Counted from the first letter of the stretch, positions 41,162-50,754 are shown. The stretch is DNA of 64,000 bases from Phocaeicola barnesiae DSM 18169 = JCM 13652 (GCF_000374585.1 NZ_KB894645.1:62001-126000), one strand, 5' to 3'. Numbers and translations: made by a program. The notes: generated by a model from the sequence alone, not told the origin.

Positions 41162-42550
41162 TTATTTCTGCAGTTCATTGTCATTGGTCAACAACTTACC
41201 CTGGTATTCACCGGTCAGTGTCTGCAGGAAGGCTACCAACTGCTTCGTTTCCTGTTCCGACAAGTCCACGCCCACTTCATACTTAGCCATCGCCTTGACA
41301 GCCTCATCAAGCGTAGCCTGTGTACCGTCATGGAAGTAAGGAGCTGTCAGAGCAACGTTACGCAAGCCTGGTACTTTAAAGCGGTGTCTGTCACGCTCAT
41401 TGTTCGTTTCTTTGAAACGTCCGTTATCCTCCACAGTCAGTTCGGTTCCTCTATCCGCAAAATAATCGTGCTTGATACCCAACAGTTCATACGACTGTCC
41501 ACCCATGTTCTCACCCACGTGACAGGTAGCACAGTTATACTTCTTGAACAGGTCATAACCGGCCAGTTCTTCTGCCGTCATTGCTGAATCATCTCCTTTC
41601 AGGTATTTATCAAAACGGGAATTAGGAGTGAGCAAGGTTCTTTCGAATTCCTGGATAGCGTCGGTAATGTTCGCCTGATTGAATCCATCCGGATATACTT
41701 CCTTGAATGCTTTGGCAAAATCAGCATCGGCATTCAGCTTTTCGCAGATTTCATCGAACGAAGTGTTAGCCATCTCTACCGGATTCAAGGGAGGACCTGC
41801 AGCCTGGTCGGCCAAAGTAGCGGCACGTCCGTCCCAGAACTGTACAAAATTATAATGCGCGTTATATACAGAAGGAGCGTTCACACCGCCGAACTGTCCA
41901 CCAACTCCTTCCGAATACTGCTTATTATCCACACCACCGGTATTCAGACCGTGGCAAGAAGAACAGGAAACCGTATTGTCCGATGACAGACGGACATCGT
42001 GGAAAAGCAGGTTACCCAGAATTACCTTCCGCATATCTACGGCTACCGAATCCTGAATCGGACGGATGGCTTCATTACTCCATTTCGCATCGGCCAGCAG
42101 GTTCGGATAGAAAGCCTCACGCTGGTTCTTCACCCAGGCCAATGCCATCTGTTTCTCTGTATCGCTAAGCGAAGCTCCCCAATGAATCAGGTAATATTTG
42201 GCCATCGGCATGGTACCGTCCAGAATCACTTTCTCCACCTTTGCCAAATCGACTTCGCTGACCTTCTCCCCCTTTTTCAAGGCTTCCACCATCGGAACCA
42301 TATCGAAGGAACGGTAAGCCAGCTGGACATCCTCTTTGACCAGCTTCCCGGCTACAGGGAAATTCGCATAAAACGGCAATTCAGGATTTGCCGCATGACA
42401 CGCCATACAACCACTGCTCTCGATGATTTCCGCCATCTGAGCATTACTGTCCAGGCTGGCCGAAGGCGCCTTATTCACCATCCGGTATACACCGAAAAGT
42501 ACCGCAGCCGCCACCAACACCGACAGGACAATTTTTGAACTTTTCTTCAT
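41162..42550 (-). CDS. cytochrome c peroxidase-type protein with three heme motifs
   Basis: 462 residues. An N-terminal hydrophobic anchor (residues 7-25) exports it. Three CxxCH heme-attachment motifs are present: CMACH at 48-52, CSSCH at 196-200 and CATCH at 340-344. The last two belong to the usual diheme bacterial peroxidase, which reduces hydrogen peroxide in the periplasm; the first is an added N-terminal heme domain. The gene is the third in an operon with ResB and CcsA, the cytochrome c maturation machinery needed to attach its hemes. Confidence 0.9.
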   Translation of the reverse strand: MKKSSKIVLSVLVAAAVLFGVYRMVNKAPSASLDSNAQMAEIIESSGCMACHAANPELPFYANFPVAGKLVKEDVQLAYRSFDMVPMVEALKKGEKVSEVDLAKVEKVILDGTMPMAKYYLIHWGASLSDTEKQMALAWVKNQREAFYPNLLADAKWSNEAIRPIQDSVAVDMRKVILGNLLFHDVRLSSDNTVSCSSCHGLNTGGVDNKQYSEGVGGQFGGVNAPSVYNAHYNFVQFWDGRAATLADQAAGPPLNPVEMANTSFDEICEKLNADADFAKAFKEVYPDGFNQANITDAIQEFERTLLTPNSRFDKYLKGDDSAMTAEELAGYDLFKKYNCATCHVGENMGGQSYELLGIKHDYFADRGTELTVEDNGRFKETNNERDRHRFKVPGLRNVALTAPYFHDGTQATLDEAVKAMAKYEVGVDLSEQETKQLVAFLQTLTGEYQGKLLTNDNELQK

Positions 42551-42605
42551 AACTTGTTAGTTAGAGTTAAACAACTTGGTAAATTTATCACTTGTGAATA
42601 TCTAT

Positions 42606-43388
42606 TCAGGAACGGTTATACAAATGCACGCTCTCTTGGGCAGACGGCAGATAGTTTACCCCATACCAGCACATCTGAAGAGAGAGGAATGAAACAATCA
42701 GTATCCAATAAAGGGTATGGGGAGACGAACGCCGGAACAACCGCAGGTGGATATACAGCAAATATCCGGCCCAGGTAAAGGCCGCCCAAGTCTCTTTCGG
42801 GTCCCAGCTCCAGTAATGCCCCCATGCAGCCTTTGCCCAAATCGCACCTGTAAGCATCCCGATGGTTAAGAAAGCGACTCCGGTATATACCAGATTATCG
42901 GCCGCCGTCAGATAATTCTCCTGATGACGGAACAAACCCATACATGCCAAGATAAAGGCACATCCCAATACGGAATAAGAAAACATGTAAACCGTCACAT
43001 GAGGAACAAACCAGAAACTCTGCAAGGCAGGCATCAGTGACTGGTCATGAATTTCCGGTTTGAGGATGTTGAGCAAAGCAAACACAATCCCCACCACCGC
43101 AGAAAAAGCCAAAATCCAACGGTACTTCCATCGGAGATAGGTCAGCAACCCCGATACTCCCATAAAAAAAGAATACCAAAGACGCGTTTCACCCATAGTA
43201 CGAAGCGGAGGACGCTGCAGACTTATCCAGAAACCCACTATAAAAGTACCGAACACCAATGTACCCGCTACACTTAACATGATTGCCCAACGGCTTCGCT
43301 TACCGGAAACCAAAGCCGCTCCCGCTCCTACTATCCAAAGAAGAGCCGCAACCATGGCAAACCAGTGAAAGTTATCCCACGTAATCAT
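42606..43388 (-). CDS. ccsA: cytochrome c biogenesis protein CcsA-like
   Basis: 260 residues with about eight helices. It contains the WGxWD-type heme-handling motif as AAWGHYWSWDPKETWAAF (residues about 200-217), diagnostic of CcsA/CcmC-family proteins, and the conserved His residues. With ResB it delivers heme and attaches it to apocytochromes on the outer side of the membrane (System II). It starts 12 bp after resB. Confidence 0.92.
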   Translation of the reverse strand: MITWDNFHWFAMVAALLWIVGAGAALVSGKRSRWAIMLSVAGTLVFGTFIVGFWISLQRPPLRTMGETRLWYSFFMGVSGLLTYLRWKYRWILAFSAVVGIVFALLNILKPEIHDQSLMPALQSFWFVPHVTVYMFSYSVLGCAFILACMGLFRHQENYLTAADNLVYTGVAFLTIGMLTGAIWAKAAWGHYWSWDPKETWAAFTWAGYLLYIHLRLFRRSSPHTLYWILIVSFLSLQMCWYGVNYLPSAQESVHLYNRS

Positions 43389-43400
43389 ATCAAGAATCGT

Positions 43401-44321
43401 TTAATCAACATTTAAAATACGACTATCTCCTCCGGAAAGAACAGACTTACTGTTTCTATCCGGGCCACCCAGGAACAAGAGAAAGCCTCCACATAACATC
43501 ATCACGATGCCCGCCAGCATGACATACTTCAAGGGCTCACGTACAATCTGTACCACACAATATGCCGGTTCGGACGACTGAACATCGTACGAAGTAAGGT
43601 AATAGTCTTCTCCCCAACCTGCAGAATACGGATGATTCACTTCCAGATGGACAGGTTTTCCATCGAGAGAAACTTCCGCAAAGAAATACCGGGGAGTCCC
43701 GTTATCATAATGTTCTACCGTGAATCGGGTCAGCTGCAGCGGTTTATCCAGAAACACTCTCTCTCCTTCCGAAGTAAAGGCTTCATTGTTCGGAGCATCC
43801 CGGAATACCGGAATGCGCAACGTCTGTTCACTGGCACTACCGATGAACCCGGCAAAAAGCGCCAGCCACAATCCGGCATGGTTCAAGACAAAACGCCAAC
43901 GATTTCTGCCAGGAATAAAACACCTGCGTAACGTCACCAGACCCAAATGAGTAAGTAAGCCGAACAATCCGGTGACAAAAATCCACGAGGACATGAAGTT
44001 ATAGCAACCTAACAAAGAAAATACCCCCTGTCTTTCGGCGGCTTCACGGGCCGATAGCTGAGGAAACAAACCGATTACCAGGCATCCTACCAGAAACCAA
44101 CCCAATGTCCATCGGGTAGCGGCAGGAGAAAGCAACATACGAACAATGGCCGTAGTACGTAACTCCTTATAACCGTACCACATCAGAGCCATCCATAGCA
44201 ATGCCATGACAGCATCCAGGGGAAAAGCAAAGAAGCCGAATGGAAAATTCCCCAATATACATTGCATTGCCACCGATAACAGAAGTGACAATAAGAATAG
44301 TAAGTTAGTCGTCAAGTTCAT
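43401..44321 (-). CDS. resB: cytochrome c biogenesis protein ResB-like
   Basis: 306 residues with about four helices in the first ~170 residues, a periplasmic domain (FTSEGERVFLDKPLQLTRFTVEHYDNGTPRYF) and one final helix (LAGIVMMLCGGFLLFLGG). This is the ResB layout, shortened compared with the ~450-residue Firmicutes version, as usual in Bacteroidetes. It is the first gene of resB-ccsA-peroxidase, with a promoter at 44347-44354. Confidence 0.87.
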   Translation of the reverse strand: MNLTTNLLFLLSLLLSVAMQCILGNFPFGFFAFPLDAVMALLWMALMWYGYKELRTTAIVRMLLSPAATRWTLGWFLVGCLVIGLFPQLSAREAAERQGVFSLLGCYNFMSSWIFVTGLFGLLTHLGLVTLRRCFIPGRNRWRFVLNHAGLWLALFAGFIGSASEQTLRIPVFRDAPNNEAFTSEGERVFLDKPLQLTRFTVEHYDNGTPRYFFAEVSLDGKPVHLEVNHPYSAGWGEDYYLTSYDVQSSEPAYCVVQIVREPLKYVMLAGIVMMLCGGFLLFLGGPDRNSKSVLSGGDSRILNVD

Positions 44322-44346
44322 TCATCTTTGGTTGGTGAAACAGTTG

Positions 44347-44354
44347 CAAAGATA
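44347..44354 (-). promoter_or_regulatory. TATCTTTG -7 box for the resB operon
   Basis: CAAAGATA on the plus strand, 26 bp upstream of the resB ATG. Confidence 0.6.
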
Positions 44355-44536
44355 AAAACTTATTTGATATTATTACAATTTTCAAGTACGTAAAAAATAA
44401 GAAAAACAGACAAAAGGCGGATGTTATCCCTCCCAAGACTACCCGACATCACCAACAAATGAACTGGAGAGATAAACAAAAAGCCAAAGACATCCGTTTC
44501 TAAATGCCTCCAGATTAAGTTTCAGCTGATAAAAAG

Positions 44537-44576
44537 AAAAAAGCCAAGCGATTGAAAACTCAACAGCTTAGCTTTT
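44537..44576 (-). terminator. terminator of tRNA-Leu(CAA) copy 2
   Basis: On the minus strand AAAGCTAAGC pairs with GCTTGGCTTT (one G-U), then T run. Same AGCCAAG type as the other two. Confidence 0.8.
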
Positions 44577-44581
44577 CCACG

Positions 44582-44665
44582 TACCCAGACCCGGGGTCGA
44601 ACCGGGATGGATGTTACTCCACTGGTGTTTGAGACCAGCGCGTCTACCGATTCCGCCATCTGGGC
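44582..44665 (-). tRNA. tRNA-Leu (anticodon CAA), copy 2
   Basis: 84 nt, identical in sequence to 40887-40970. Promoter TATCTTTG lies 18 bp upstream (44683-44690). The resB-ccsA-peroxidase operon lies between the two copies. Confidence 0.96.
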
Positions 44666-44682
44666 ATTTCTTAATTCCGCTG

Positions 44683-44690
44683 CAAAGATA
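44683..44690 (-). promoter_or_regulatory. TATCTTTG -7 box for tRNA-Leu copy 2
   Basis: CAAAGATA on the plus strand, 18 bp upstream of the tRNA. Confidence 0.6.
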
Positions 44691-44829
44691 CATAAAGTTT
44701 CAATTCCTACAAGCTTTTATGTCAAAAATGTGAAAATAAAATTTATCTAATACAAATTGGAAGGGCCTGAAAGGGTTTCTATCAAAATAAAAACTACCTT
44801 AGCATAAACTTTAAGCTATACCTGTTTTT

Positions 44830-45870
44830 ATGAACAACAACTACTACTGTATCATCATGGCCGGAGGAACAGGACGTAGATTCTGGCCATATAGTCGGAA
44901 AGCACTTCCCAAACAATTCCTGGATTTCTTTGGGACCGGACAGACGATGTTGCAACAAACGTATGAACGATACAAGCAGATTGTTTCTCCGGAAAACATC
45001 TATATCACTACACACTCCGATTACCGTGACATCGTATTGAAACAGCTACCTGATGTACGCGAAAACCAACTCATTGTAGAAGAAGAAAGAAGAAATACGG
45101 CACCTTCCATCGCTTATGCCGCCCATGTTCTCATGAACATCAACCCGAATGCTACCATGATTGTAGCCCCATCGGACAATCTTATCATGAGACCGGAAGC
45201 ATTCAAGGAAGCCATGCTGAAAGGACTGGATTTTGCTTCCAGGTCCGAAAAACTGGTAAACATCGGTATCAAGCCGACTTACCCTGAAACGGGATATGGA
45301 TACATCCAGATTGACGAAGAGGAAGAATGCGGATTCCACAAGATTAAGACTTTCATTGAGAAGCCTGCCGGAGAATTTGCCAAAATGTTCGTCGAAAGCA
45401 ACGAGTTCTATTGGAACACCGGTATCTTCATCTGGCATGTCAAGACCATTCTAGAAGCTTTCCACAACATCATGCCGGATATTTGTCCACGCGTAGAAGC
45501 AGACATGCCGGACTTCCGGACTTGCCCAAACAGTTCCATCGACACCCGTGTATTGGAGAAGTCGGACAATGTCTATGTACAGGTCTGTGATTTCGGTTGG
45601 GCCGACATCGGTACGTGGAAGTCGCTGTACGACAACCTGCCGAAAGACAGGAACAAGAATGTCATCATCAACAGCGATACTTTGCTATACAATTGCAAGA
45701 ACAACATTATCCAACTTCCAGAAGGGAAACTGGCCGTTATTCAGGATTTGGACGGTTATCTGGTAGCAGAACAAGGAAACGCCCTCATCATTTGTAAAAA
45801 AGACGACCAACAAAGCTTACGGAAATTTGTCAACGATGTAGAGATGAAATTCGGTGAAAAATACCTCTGA
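44830..45870 (+). CDS. manC: mannose-1-phosphate guanylyltransferase
   Basis: 346 residues. The N-terminal nucleotidyltransferase signature MAGGTGRRFWPYSRKALPKQF, the central APSDNLI and the FIEKP segment are typical of GDP-mannose synthesis. The length matches the short form without the phosphomannose isomerase domain found in type II enzymes. GDP-mannose feeds surface polysaccharide and glycolipid synthesis. It is a single-gene unit with a strong downstream terminator. Confidence 0.95.
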   Translation: MNNNYYCIIMAGGTGRRFWPYSRKALPKQFLDFFGTGQTMLQQTYERYKQIVSPENIYITTHSDYRDIVLKQLPDVRENQLIVEEERRNTAPSIAYAAHVLMNINPNATMIVAPSDNLIMRPEAFKEAMLKGLDFASRSEKLVNIGIKPTYPETGYGYIQIDEEEECGFHKIKTFIEKPAGEFAKMFVESNEFYWNTGIFIWHVKTILEAFHNIMPDICPRVEADMPDFRTCPNSSIDTRVLEKSDNVYVQVCDFGWADIGTWKSLYDNLPKDRNKNVIINSDTLLYNCKNNIIQLPEGKLAVIQDLDGYLVAEQGNALIICKKDDQQSLRKFVNDVEMKFGEKYL

Positions 45871-45899
45871 CAGGTTCTGATTCACCGTGAGACAGGAAA

Positions 45900-45934
45900 C
45901 GCCCGGTATATTGAAAAAAATCGTATACCGGGCG
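45900..45934. terminator. bidirectional terminator between manC and TonB-receptor genes
   Basis: CGCCCGGTATA (45900-45910) pairs perfectly with TATACCGGGCG (45924-45934). Confidence 0.85.
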
Positions 45935-45958
45935 TCTTCACCTTTCTGAGTATTTCAA

Positions 45959-48334
45959 TCAATATTCAAAGGTAATTCCCAATGTCGGCAATAGAGTACC
46001 GCTTTCCTGAGGCAGATACTTCATGACATAACGTTGCTCGGACAAAGGAGCTTCCGGATTTTCAATCACCCCTGTACTCATCAGGACATCAGCCTGTTTC
46101 AGCTTGTTGGCAGTAATATTCTGCAAATCCAGATAGAAACCTAACATACACTTTTTCCAATAGAAGACCTTATCTACCCGAATATCCAGTTTGGCATACG
46201 AAGACAGGCGTTCCGCATTATACCGCGTATAATCATAATAGCCTCTCCCCTGAGCATCCCACGCCTCTACCAAAGAAGACTTGTCTACATCGTAAGGAGT
46301 ATAGGGAGAACCGCCTATCCAACTGACCCGTAAACCGACACTCCAGTGCTTAGGAAAATTATAAGTACCACTCGCATTCCAGATAAACTGATTGTCCCAT
46401 GCGGAAGGCAGGTACTCACCGGAGTCCGATTGTCTGAACTCGCTTTTGAAGAAGGTCAACGAAGAGGCAAGGTTCAACTTCTGTCGGAGCAGCCATCGGA
46501 ACATCAGTTCTACTCCATACGCCCGGCCCTGAGCCACGGATACCAGCCGTTCATTACCGACTACGCCATAATCATTACCTTTGCACGCCAACGGAATACC
46601 GTCGACCATCGAAAGGGGCATGTGGTCGTAACCTTTGTAAAAGCCTTCGGCTGTCAGTTCCATCGACTCATTCGGCCTCCACGCCAACCCCAGACTTTCT
46701 TGAGTTACAGAGGTATATTTCAAGGAACGGTTGACATACATTCCGTCAGCATCCTTAAATCCCAAGGCTGTATAAGGAGGAAGCTGATAATACAATCCCA
46801 TGTGTCCACTCAAGTACCATCCGTCCGCCAGACGGTAAGAAACCGACATTCGCGGAGAAAGCTGACGCCACAATTCCTTCATGCGGCTGTTGTAATTGTT
46901 ACCATCCGTACGTACACCCAAAGAAGCCGTAAAGCGTTCATCCACTCCGGTATAATTTAACGAGGCATACAATCCCCACCGGATAATATCCAAAGCCGTC
47001 CGATAATCTGTTACCGACAGGCTGTTGCCATACACACGCTGATAAGTATGGTTGGTATACTGCAGATACCCCAACTCGATGCCTGCATCCAGTTTCCAGC
47101 GTTCCCAGGTAGAGGTATTGTCCAACCGCAACTGGGTCTCCTGTTCTACCGACCCCAGATTCAATGTCAGATTCTCCGGCCGGCTATCATCATTGTCCCG
47201 ATACTTGAGGTTACGGTTATTCAGATAGCTGTGGCTAAGTGTCACAGACTGTACATGCCGTCCGGCATAATGACGGTACACCCCTCCCACCGTAAAGGTT
47301 TCCTGATTGATTTCAGGCAGATAGCTCAACAGGTATTCAGCATCTTCTCCTTCCAGACCAAGATTCAGTTTCATACGGTCGATGCCGCCCAATCCCAATA
47401 TCGTCAGTTCATTGTAGGCATTGAAACGTGTCTTCAGTTTGAAGGAAGCATCTGTATAGGCAGGCAAGAACGGAAGGCCCAGAATCTTGAACAACATCTG
47501 CAGGTACGACTGGCGGACAGACACCAGGTAAGAAGTCTTCTTTCCCAGATGACCGTTGGAAGTCAGAGCCACCTCCGATGCACCCAACGTAGCCTTCACT
47601 GAATTGTGTTCCATATCGCCATCGCGCAACTGAAAATCCAGCACGGAACTCAAGGCATTGCCCCGACTAACCGGAAACGACCCGCTATAGAAGCGAACAT
47701 TCCGAATCAAGTCCGCATCAATCAGCCCGACAGGTCCACCGGAAGCACCTTGTGTACTGAAGTGATTGATATTCGGTATCTCTATCCCATCCAGATAGAA
47801 ACTGTTCTCGGAAGGACCGCCGCCACGGACTATCAAGTCGTTCCGGTAACCGATGGGCGAAAAGGCAACACCCGGATAATTCTGAACCACCCGAGAAATA
47901 TCACGGTTGGCACCGGGTACTTTTTCGATTTCCTGCAGACCGATGACACGCAGACTGACAGGGCTCTCCGTCACCCGTGGAAACGGAGTAGCGGTAACGG
48001 TCACCTCCCCCAGCATCTCCTCATCCTCTTCCATCTCTATCTGGATGTGCGGAGTCAAGTGATTCACCCGATATTCAGCCGTATAGACCGTCTTGTAACC
48101 CAAGAACGAAGCCTGCAGCCGATAGATACCCGGAGGAATCTGTTCGATGACAAATTTTCCTTCCGCATCGGTAGATGAGCCTTGTGGCAATCCTACCACC
48201 ACCACGTTTACCAGCTCCAGTGGCTTACGCGTGAAACGGTCGATTACCGTTCCCTCTATCCGTCCGTTTTGCGCCCAGGCGACGGCGATTGCCAACCACC
48301 ATAGACATATCCAACCTACAATAAACTTTTTCAT
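45959..48334 (-). CDS. TonB-dependent receptor with carboxypeptidase-regulatory-like N-domain
   Basis: 791 residues. A signal peptide (MKKFIVGWICLWWLAIAVAWAQ) is followed by a carboxypeptidase-D-like beta domain (about 25-110, GTVIDRFTRKPLELVNVVVV), the plug (about 125-235, VRGGGPSENSFYLDGIEIPN) and a 22-stranded barrel ending in GITFEY with the aromatic terminal residue. It lacks the usual SusC-type length and there is no SusD neighbour, so it is probably not a polysaccharide importer; a metal chelate or vitamin uptake role is possible. It is a single gene. Confidence 0.9.
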   Translation of the reverse strand: MKKFIVGWICLWWLAIAVAWAQNGRIEGTVIDRFTRKPLELVNVVVVGLPQGSSTDAEGKFVIEQIPPGIYRLQASFLGYKTVYTAEYRVNHLTPHIQIEMEEDEEMLGEVTVTATPFPRVTESPVSLRVIGLQEIEKVPGANRDISRVVQNYPGVAFSPIGYRNDLIVRGGGPSENSFYLDGIEIPNINHFSTQGASGGPVGLIDADLIRNVRFYSGSFPVSRGNALSSVLDFQLRDGDMEHNSVKATLGASEVALTSNGHLGKKTSYLVSVRQSYLQMLFKILGLPFLPAYTDASFKLKTRFNAYNELTILGLGGIDRMKLNLGLEGEDAEYLLSYLPEINQETFTVGGVYRHYAGRHVQSVTLSHSYLNNRNLKYRDNDDSRPENLTLNLGSVEQETQLRLDNTSTWERWKLDAGIELGYLQYTNHTYQRVYGNSLSVTDYRTALDIIRWGLYASLNYTGVDERFTASLGVRTDGNNYNSRMKELWRQLSPRMSVSYRLADGWYLSGHMGLYYQLPPYTALGFKDADGMYVNRSLKYTSVTQESLGLAWRPNESMELTAEGFYKGYDHMPLSMVDGIPLACKGNDYGVVGNERLVSVAQGRAYGVELMFRWLLRQKLNLASSLTFFKSEFRQSDSGEYLPSAWDNQFIWNASGTYNFPKHWSVGLRVSWIGGSPYTPYDVDKSSLVEAWDAQGRGYYDYTRYNAERLSSYAKLDIRVDKVFYWKKCMLGFYLDLQNITANKLKQADVLMSTGVIENPEAPLSEQRYVMKYLPQESGTLLPTLGITFEY

Positions 48335-48404
48335 GTTTCCTTTCTGCTAATGTCCTTCAAGTTAGCAAGATTCCTCCAATCTTCCAACAAACACTACCAA
48401 TTAA

Positions 48405-48434
48405 AAAAGCCACCCCGCAAAACAGGATGGCTTT
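48405..48434 (-). terminator. terminator downstream of the HIT gene
   Basis: AAAGCCA (48405-48411) pairs with TGGCTTT (48428-48434); T run on the minus strand. Confidence 0.65.
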
Positions 48435-48458
48435 CTTCAATATATCAAAGGAGAAAAT

Positions 48459-48863
48459 TCAGGCACCGGCTTTCCAAGCGCTGTTGATGGCAGCAGCTAC
48501 AGCCTTGAACTCATCGTCGGTCAATTTCAGTTTCGGATTAGAGAACAGCATATCCGATTCCTTCTGCATCGGAATCAGATGAATGTGTGCATGAGGTACT
48601 TCCAGACCGATAACGGCTTCGCCGACCTTCTTGCAAGGGAAAGCTTTCTGAATAGCCAGTGCCACATGTTTTGCAAAAACATGCATGGCAGCCAGTTCTT
48701 CGTCGGTCAAATCATAGATGTAGTCTACTTCACGCTTCGGCACTACCAGGGTATGTCCCTTTGCCAACGGATTGATATCCAGAAAAGCGTAAAACCGGTC
48801 ATCCTCTGCTACCTTGTAGCTGGGAATCTCGCCTGCAATAATTTTACTGAATATTGTTGCCAT
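48459..48863 (-). CDS. HIT family protein (nucleotide hydrolase/transferase)
   Basis: 134 residues. The histidine triad PHAHIHLIP near residues 94-102 is complete, and IIAGEIPSYKVAEDDRFYAFLDI is the typical HINT-type start. The family hydrolyses adenosine phosphoramidates or dinucleotides; the physiological substrate is uncertain. It lies 50 bp after greA in the same direction, with a weak hairpin between them. Confidence 0.93.
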   Translation of the reverse strand: MATIFSKIIAGEIPSYKVAEDDRFYAFLDINPLAKGHTLVVPKREVDYIYDLTDEELAAMHVFAKHVALAIQKAFPCKKVGEAVIGLEVPHAHIHLIPMQKESDMLFSNPKLKLTDDEFKAVAAAINSAWKAGA

Positions 48864-48913
48864 ATAATTAAGAATTAAAAAGGCAAGCCTGTATGCACAG
48901 ACCTGCCTTACCG

Positions 48914-49378
48914 TTAAAATGATATTCCTGTAACTTCCAAACTGATTTTACCCTGCGGAATAGTGATTTCGGCGATGTCACCTACTTTCTTACCCAACAG
49001 ACCTTGAGCAATCGGGGTATTCACAGAAATCTTACCCTGCTTCAGATTTGCTTCGCTCTCAGACACGATGGTATAAGCCATCTTCATGCCTGTCTTGACA
49101 TTCTTCAGCTCTACACGGGTCAGAATCTGCACGGTATCGGCCTTCAGCTTGGAAGTATCGATAATCTTCGCATCGCTGATGGTTGCCTTCAACTGGTTAA
49201 TCTTCATCTCCAGCATACCCTGTGCTTCTTTCGCAGCATCGTATTCTGCATTTTCGGACAAGTCTCCCTTATCTCGTGCTTCGGCAATGGCAGCCACAAT
49301 CTTCGGACGTTCCACTGCTTCCAGCTGCTTCAATTCGGCTACCAGCTTCTGATAACCTTCTTCTGACATATACGCCAT
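48914..49378 (-). CDS. greA: transcription elongation factor GreA
   Basis: 154 residues, normal. The N-terminal coiled coil (KLVAELKQLEAVERPKIVAAIAEARDKGDLSENAEYDAAKEAQGMLEMKI) carries the acidic tip residues in GDLSENAEY that stimulate transcript cleavage by RNA polymerase; the C-terminal FKBP-like part follows. It has a strong Shine-Dalgarno, TAAGGAGG, 7 bp before the ATG, unusual in this window, and a TATCTTTG promoter at 49493-49500. Confidence 0.97.
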   Translation of the reverse strand: MAYMSEEGYQKLVAELKQLEAVERPKIVAAIAEARDKGDLSENAEYDAAKEAQGMLEMKINQLKATISDAKIIDTSKLKADTVQILTRVELKNVKTGMKMAYTIVSESEANLKQGKISVNTPIAQGLLGKKVGDIAEITIPQGKISLEVTGISF

Positions 49379-49492
49379 AATTTTTCCTCCTTAAAACTTC
49401 GTTTATTTAAATTTATATAATTCTACGCCTATAAACAAAAAAGAATTCCGACATCTTCATAATGCCGGAACCCTTTTCCTATTTAACTGAGG

Positions 49493-49500
49493 CAAAGATA
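49493..49500 (-). promoter_or_regulatory. TATCTTTG -7 box for greA
   Basis: CAAAGATA on the plus strand, 115 bp upstream of the greA ATG. Confidence 0.55.
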
Positions 49501-49557
49501 TATTTTTTTATTCTATCCGCCAAATTCCAGTCTATCTATTTTCGAATACTTTTCATA

Positions 49558-50703
49558 TCATAACAGACTTTTGATGGCTTCCTCCAGATTTGTCTTTTCA
49601 TCGACACGTACACTCAATTCATTGTTACGGTTCACCAGGAAAGCAGTCGGCAACTGGGTAACTCCATACAGATTGACATAAGTGGAATAAGATCCCTGCG
49701 GGTCGCGGACACAAATCCAAGGCAAGTTATCGGCTGCCGTCTTCCAGAAATGCTCGTTGGCATCCAAAGAGACCTGATAGATTTCCAATCCCTGCGCCGC
49801 ATATTTAGTATAGATTTCGCGCAAAGCCAAATTATGCGCTCCCGAGGTGGGCGTACTGTAAGCCGTAAAGTCAATCAGCACCACTTTCCCCTTCAGATCT
49901 GTCAGGTGACGCACATTTCCCTGGATGTCCATCAACGGTATATCAATGATAGAAGCTTCCTTTACGACTCCTTCGGGCAGTTCCATTTCCTTGGTCTGGG
50001 GTTTACGGGTGTTTTTCATCCCCTTAATAACCATATTATATAGGTTACGCGAACGGTCGGCGTGCGGATATTGATTGTTCAGACTGGTCGCTACCGCAGC
50101 AAAGCATTTTATATCTTCCCGATTAGTCAACGGGTCGAAAATCATGTAACCGTTCAATGTCTGGAACAAGGCAAAATAAGCATACGTCATGTTCGGCCCC
50201 TTAAAGATGTAGTTATGTTTCACCTGATCCTTGTACGCATTGACCAGAGTCATCAGGCTGTCCTGAATGTCGCCGGCAGGAAGTCCTGACTGTGACAAGC
50301 GGTCTACGTTAGCCTGTAAATCGGCCTGAAGCAATACCAGTTCCTTGATTTTCGTATTATTTTCAGATCCTTCCACCTGATAGGCCGTCGCAAAATTCGG
50401 ATAATCGGCCTTGAATGTAACCGTTTCTGTAGAATCTACCGAAAAATTGATGACCTTGTCATCGATACGCAATCGGTAATATTCCGGAGACATCGGACGG
50501 GCCTGAGAAAAGCGGAAAGTTCCGCTATTGTCCAGTTCGACAGAATCCAACGGAACAATTCCTTCCAATCCGCTTTGTTCAAGATATAACATCTTATCGG
50601 CAGCCCCCGATACTTCACCTTCCACCTTGAAACCAGGCTCCTTCTGACAGGAAACCAGTCCTGCAGCCAATAAGGCTACAGCCATATACACATTTCTTTT
50701 CAT
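49558..50703 (-). CDS. TlpA-like lipoprotein with DUF4369 domain, no CXXC
   Basis: 381 residues from MKRNVYMAVA; the frame upstream to 50727 lacks a signal. The lipobox LVSC (Cys19) marks a lipoprotein. Residues about 25-110 are a DUF4369 domain (VEGEVSGAADKMLYLEQS). The C-terminal thioredoxin/TlpA fold has the cis-Pro region GVTQLPTAFLVNRN, but where active TlpA has WCxxC this protein reads FTAYSTPTSGAHN, without any Cys. It is therefore unlikely to be a disulfide reductase. Similar Cys-less members are common in Bacteroidales; their role is not known. Confidence 0.85.
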   Translation of the reverse strand: MKRNVYMAVALLAAGLVSCQKEPGFKVEGEVSGAADKMLYLEQSGLEGIVPLDSVELDNSGTFRFSQARPMSPEYYRLRIDDKVINFSVDSTETVTFKADYPNFATAYQVEGSENNTKIKELVLLQADLQANVDRLSQSGLPAGDIQDSLMTLVNAYKDQVKHNYIFKGPNMTYAYFALFQTLNGYMIFDPLTNREDIKCFAAVATSLNNQYPHADRSRNLYNMVIKGMKNTRKPQTKEMELPEGVVKEASIIDIPLMDIQGNVRHLTDLKGKVVLIDFTAYSTPTSGAHNLALREIYTKYAAQGLEIYQVSLDANEHFWKTAADNLPWICVRDPQGSYSTYVNLYGVTQLPTAFLVNRNNELSVRVDEKTNLEEAIKSLL

Positions 50704-50754
50704 TGCAAACAAATCATTTGACGGCACTTACCGTTCATACTAAAATTCGAGGTG

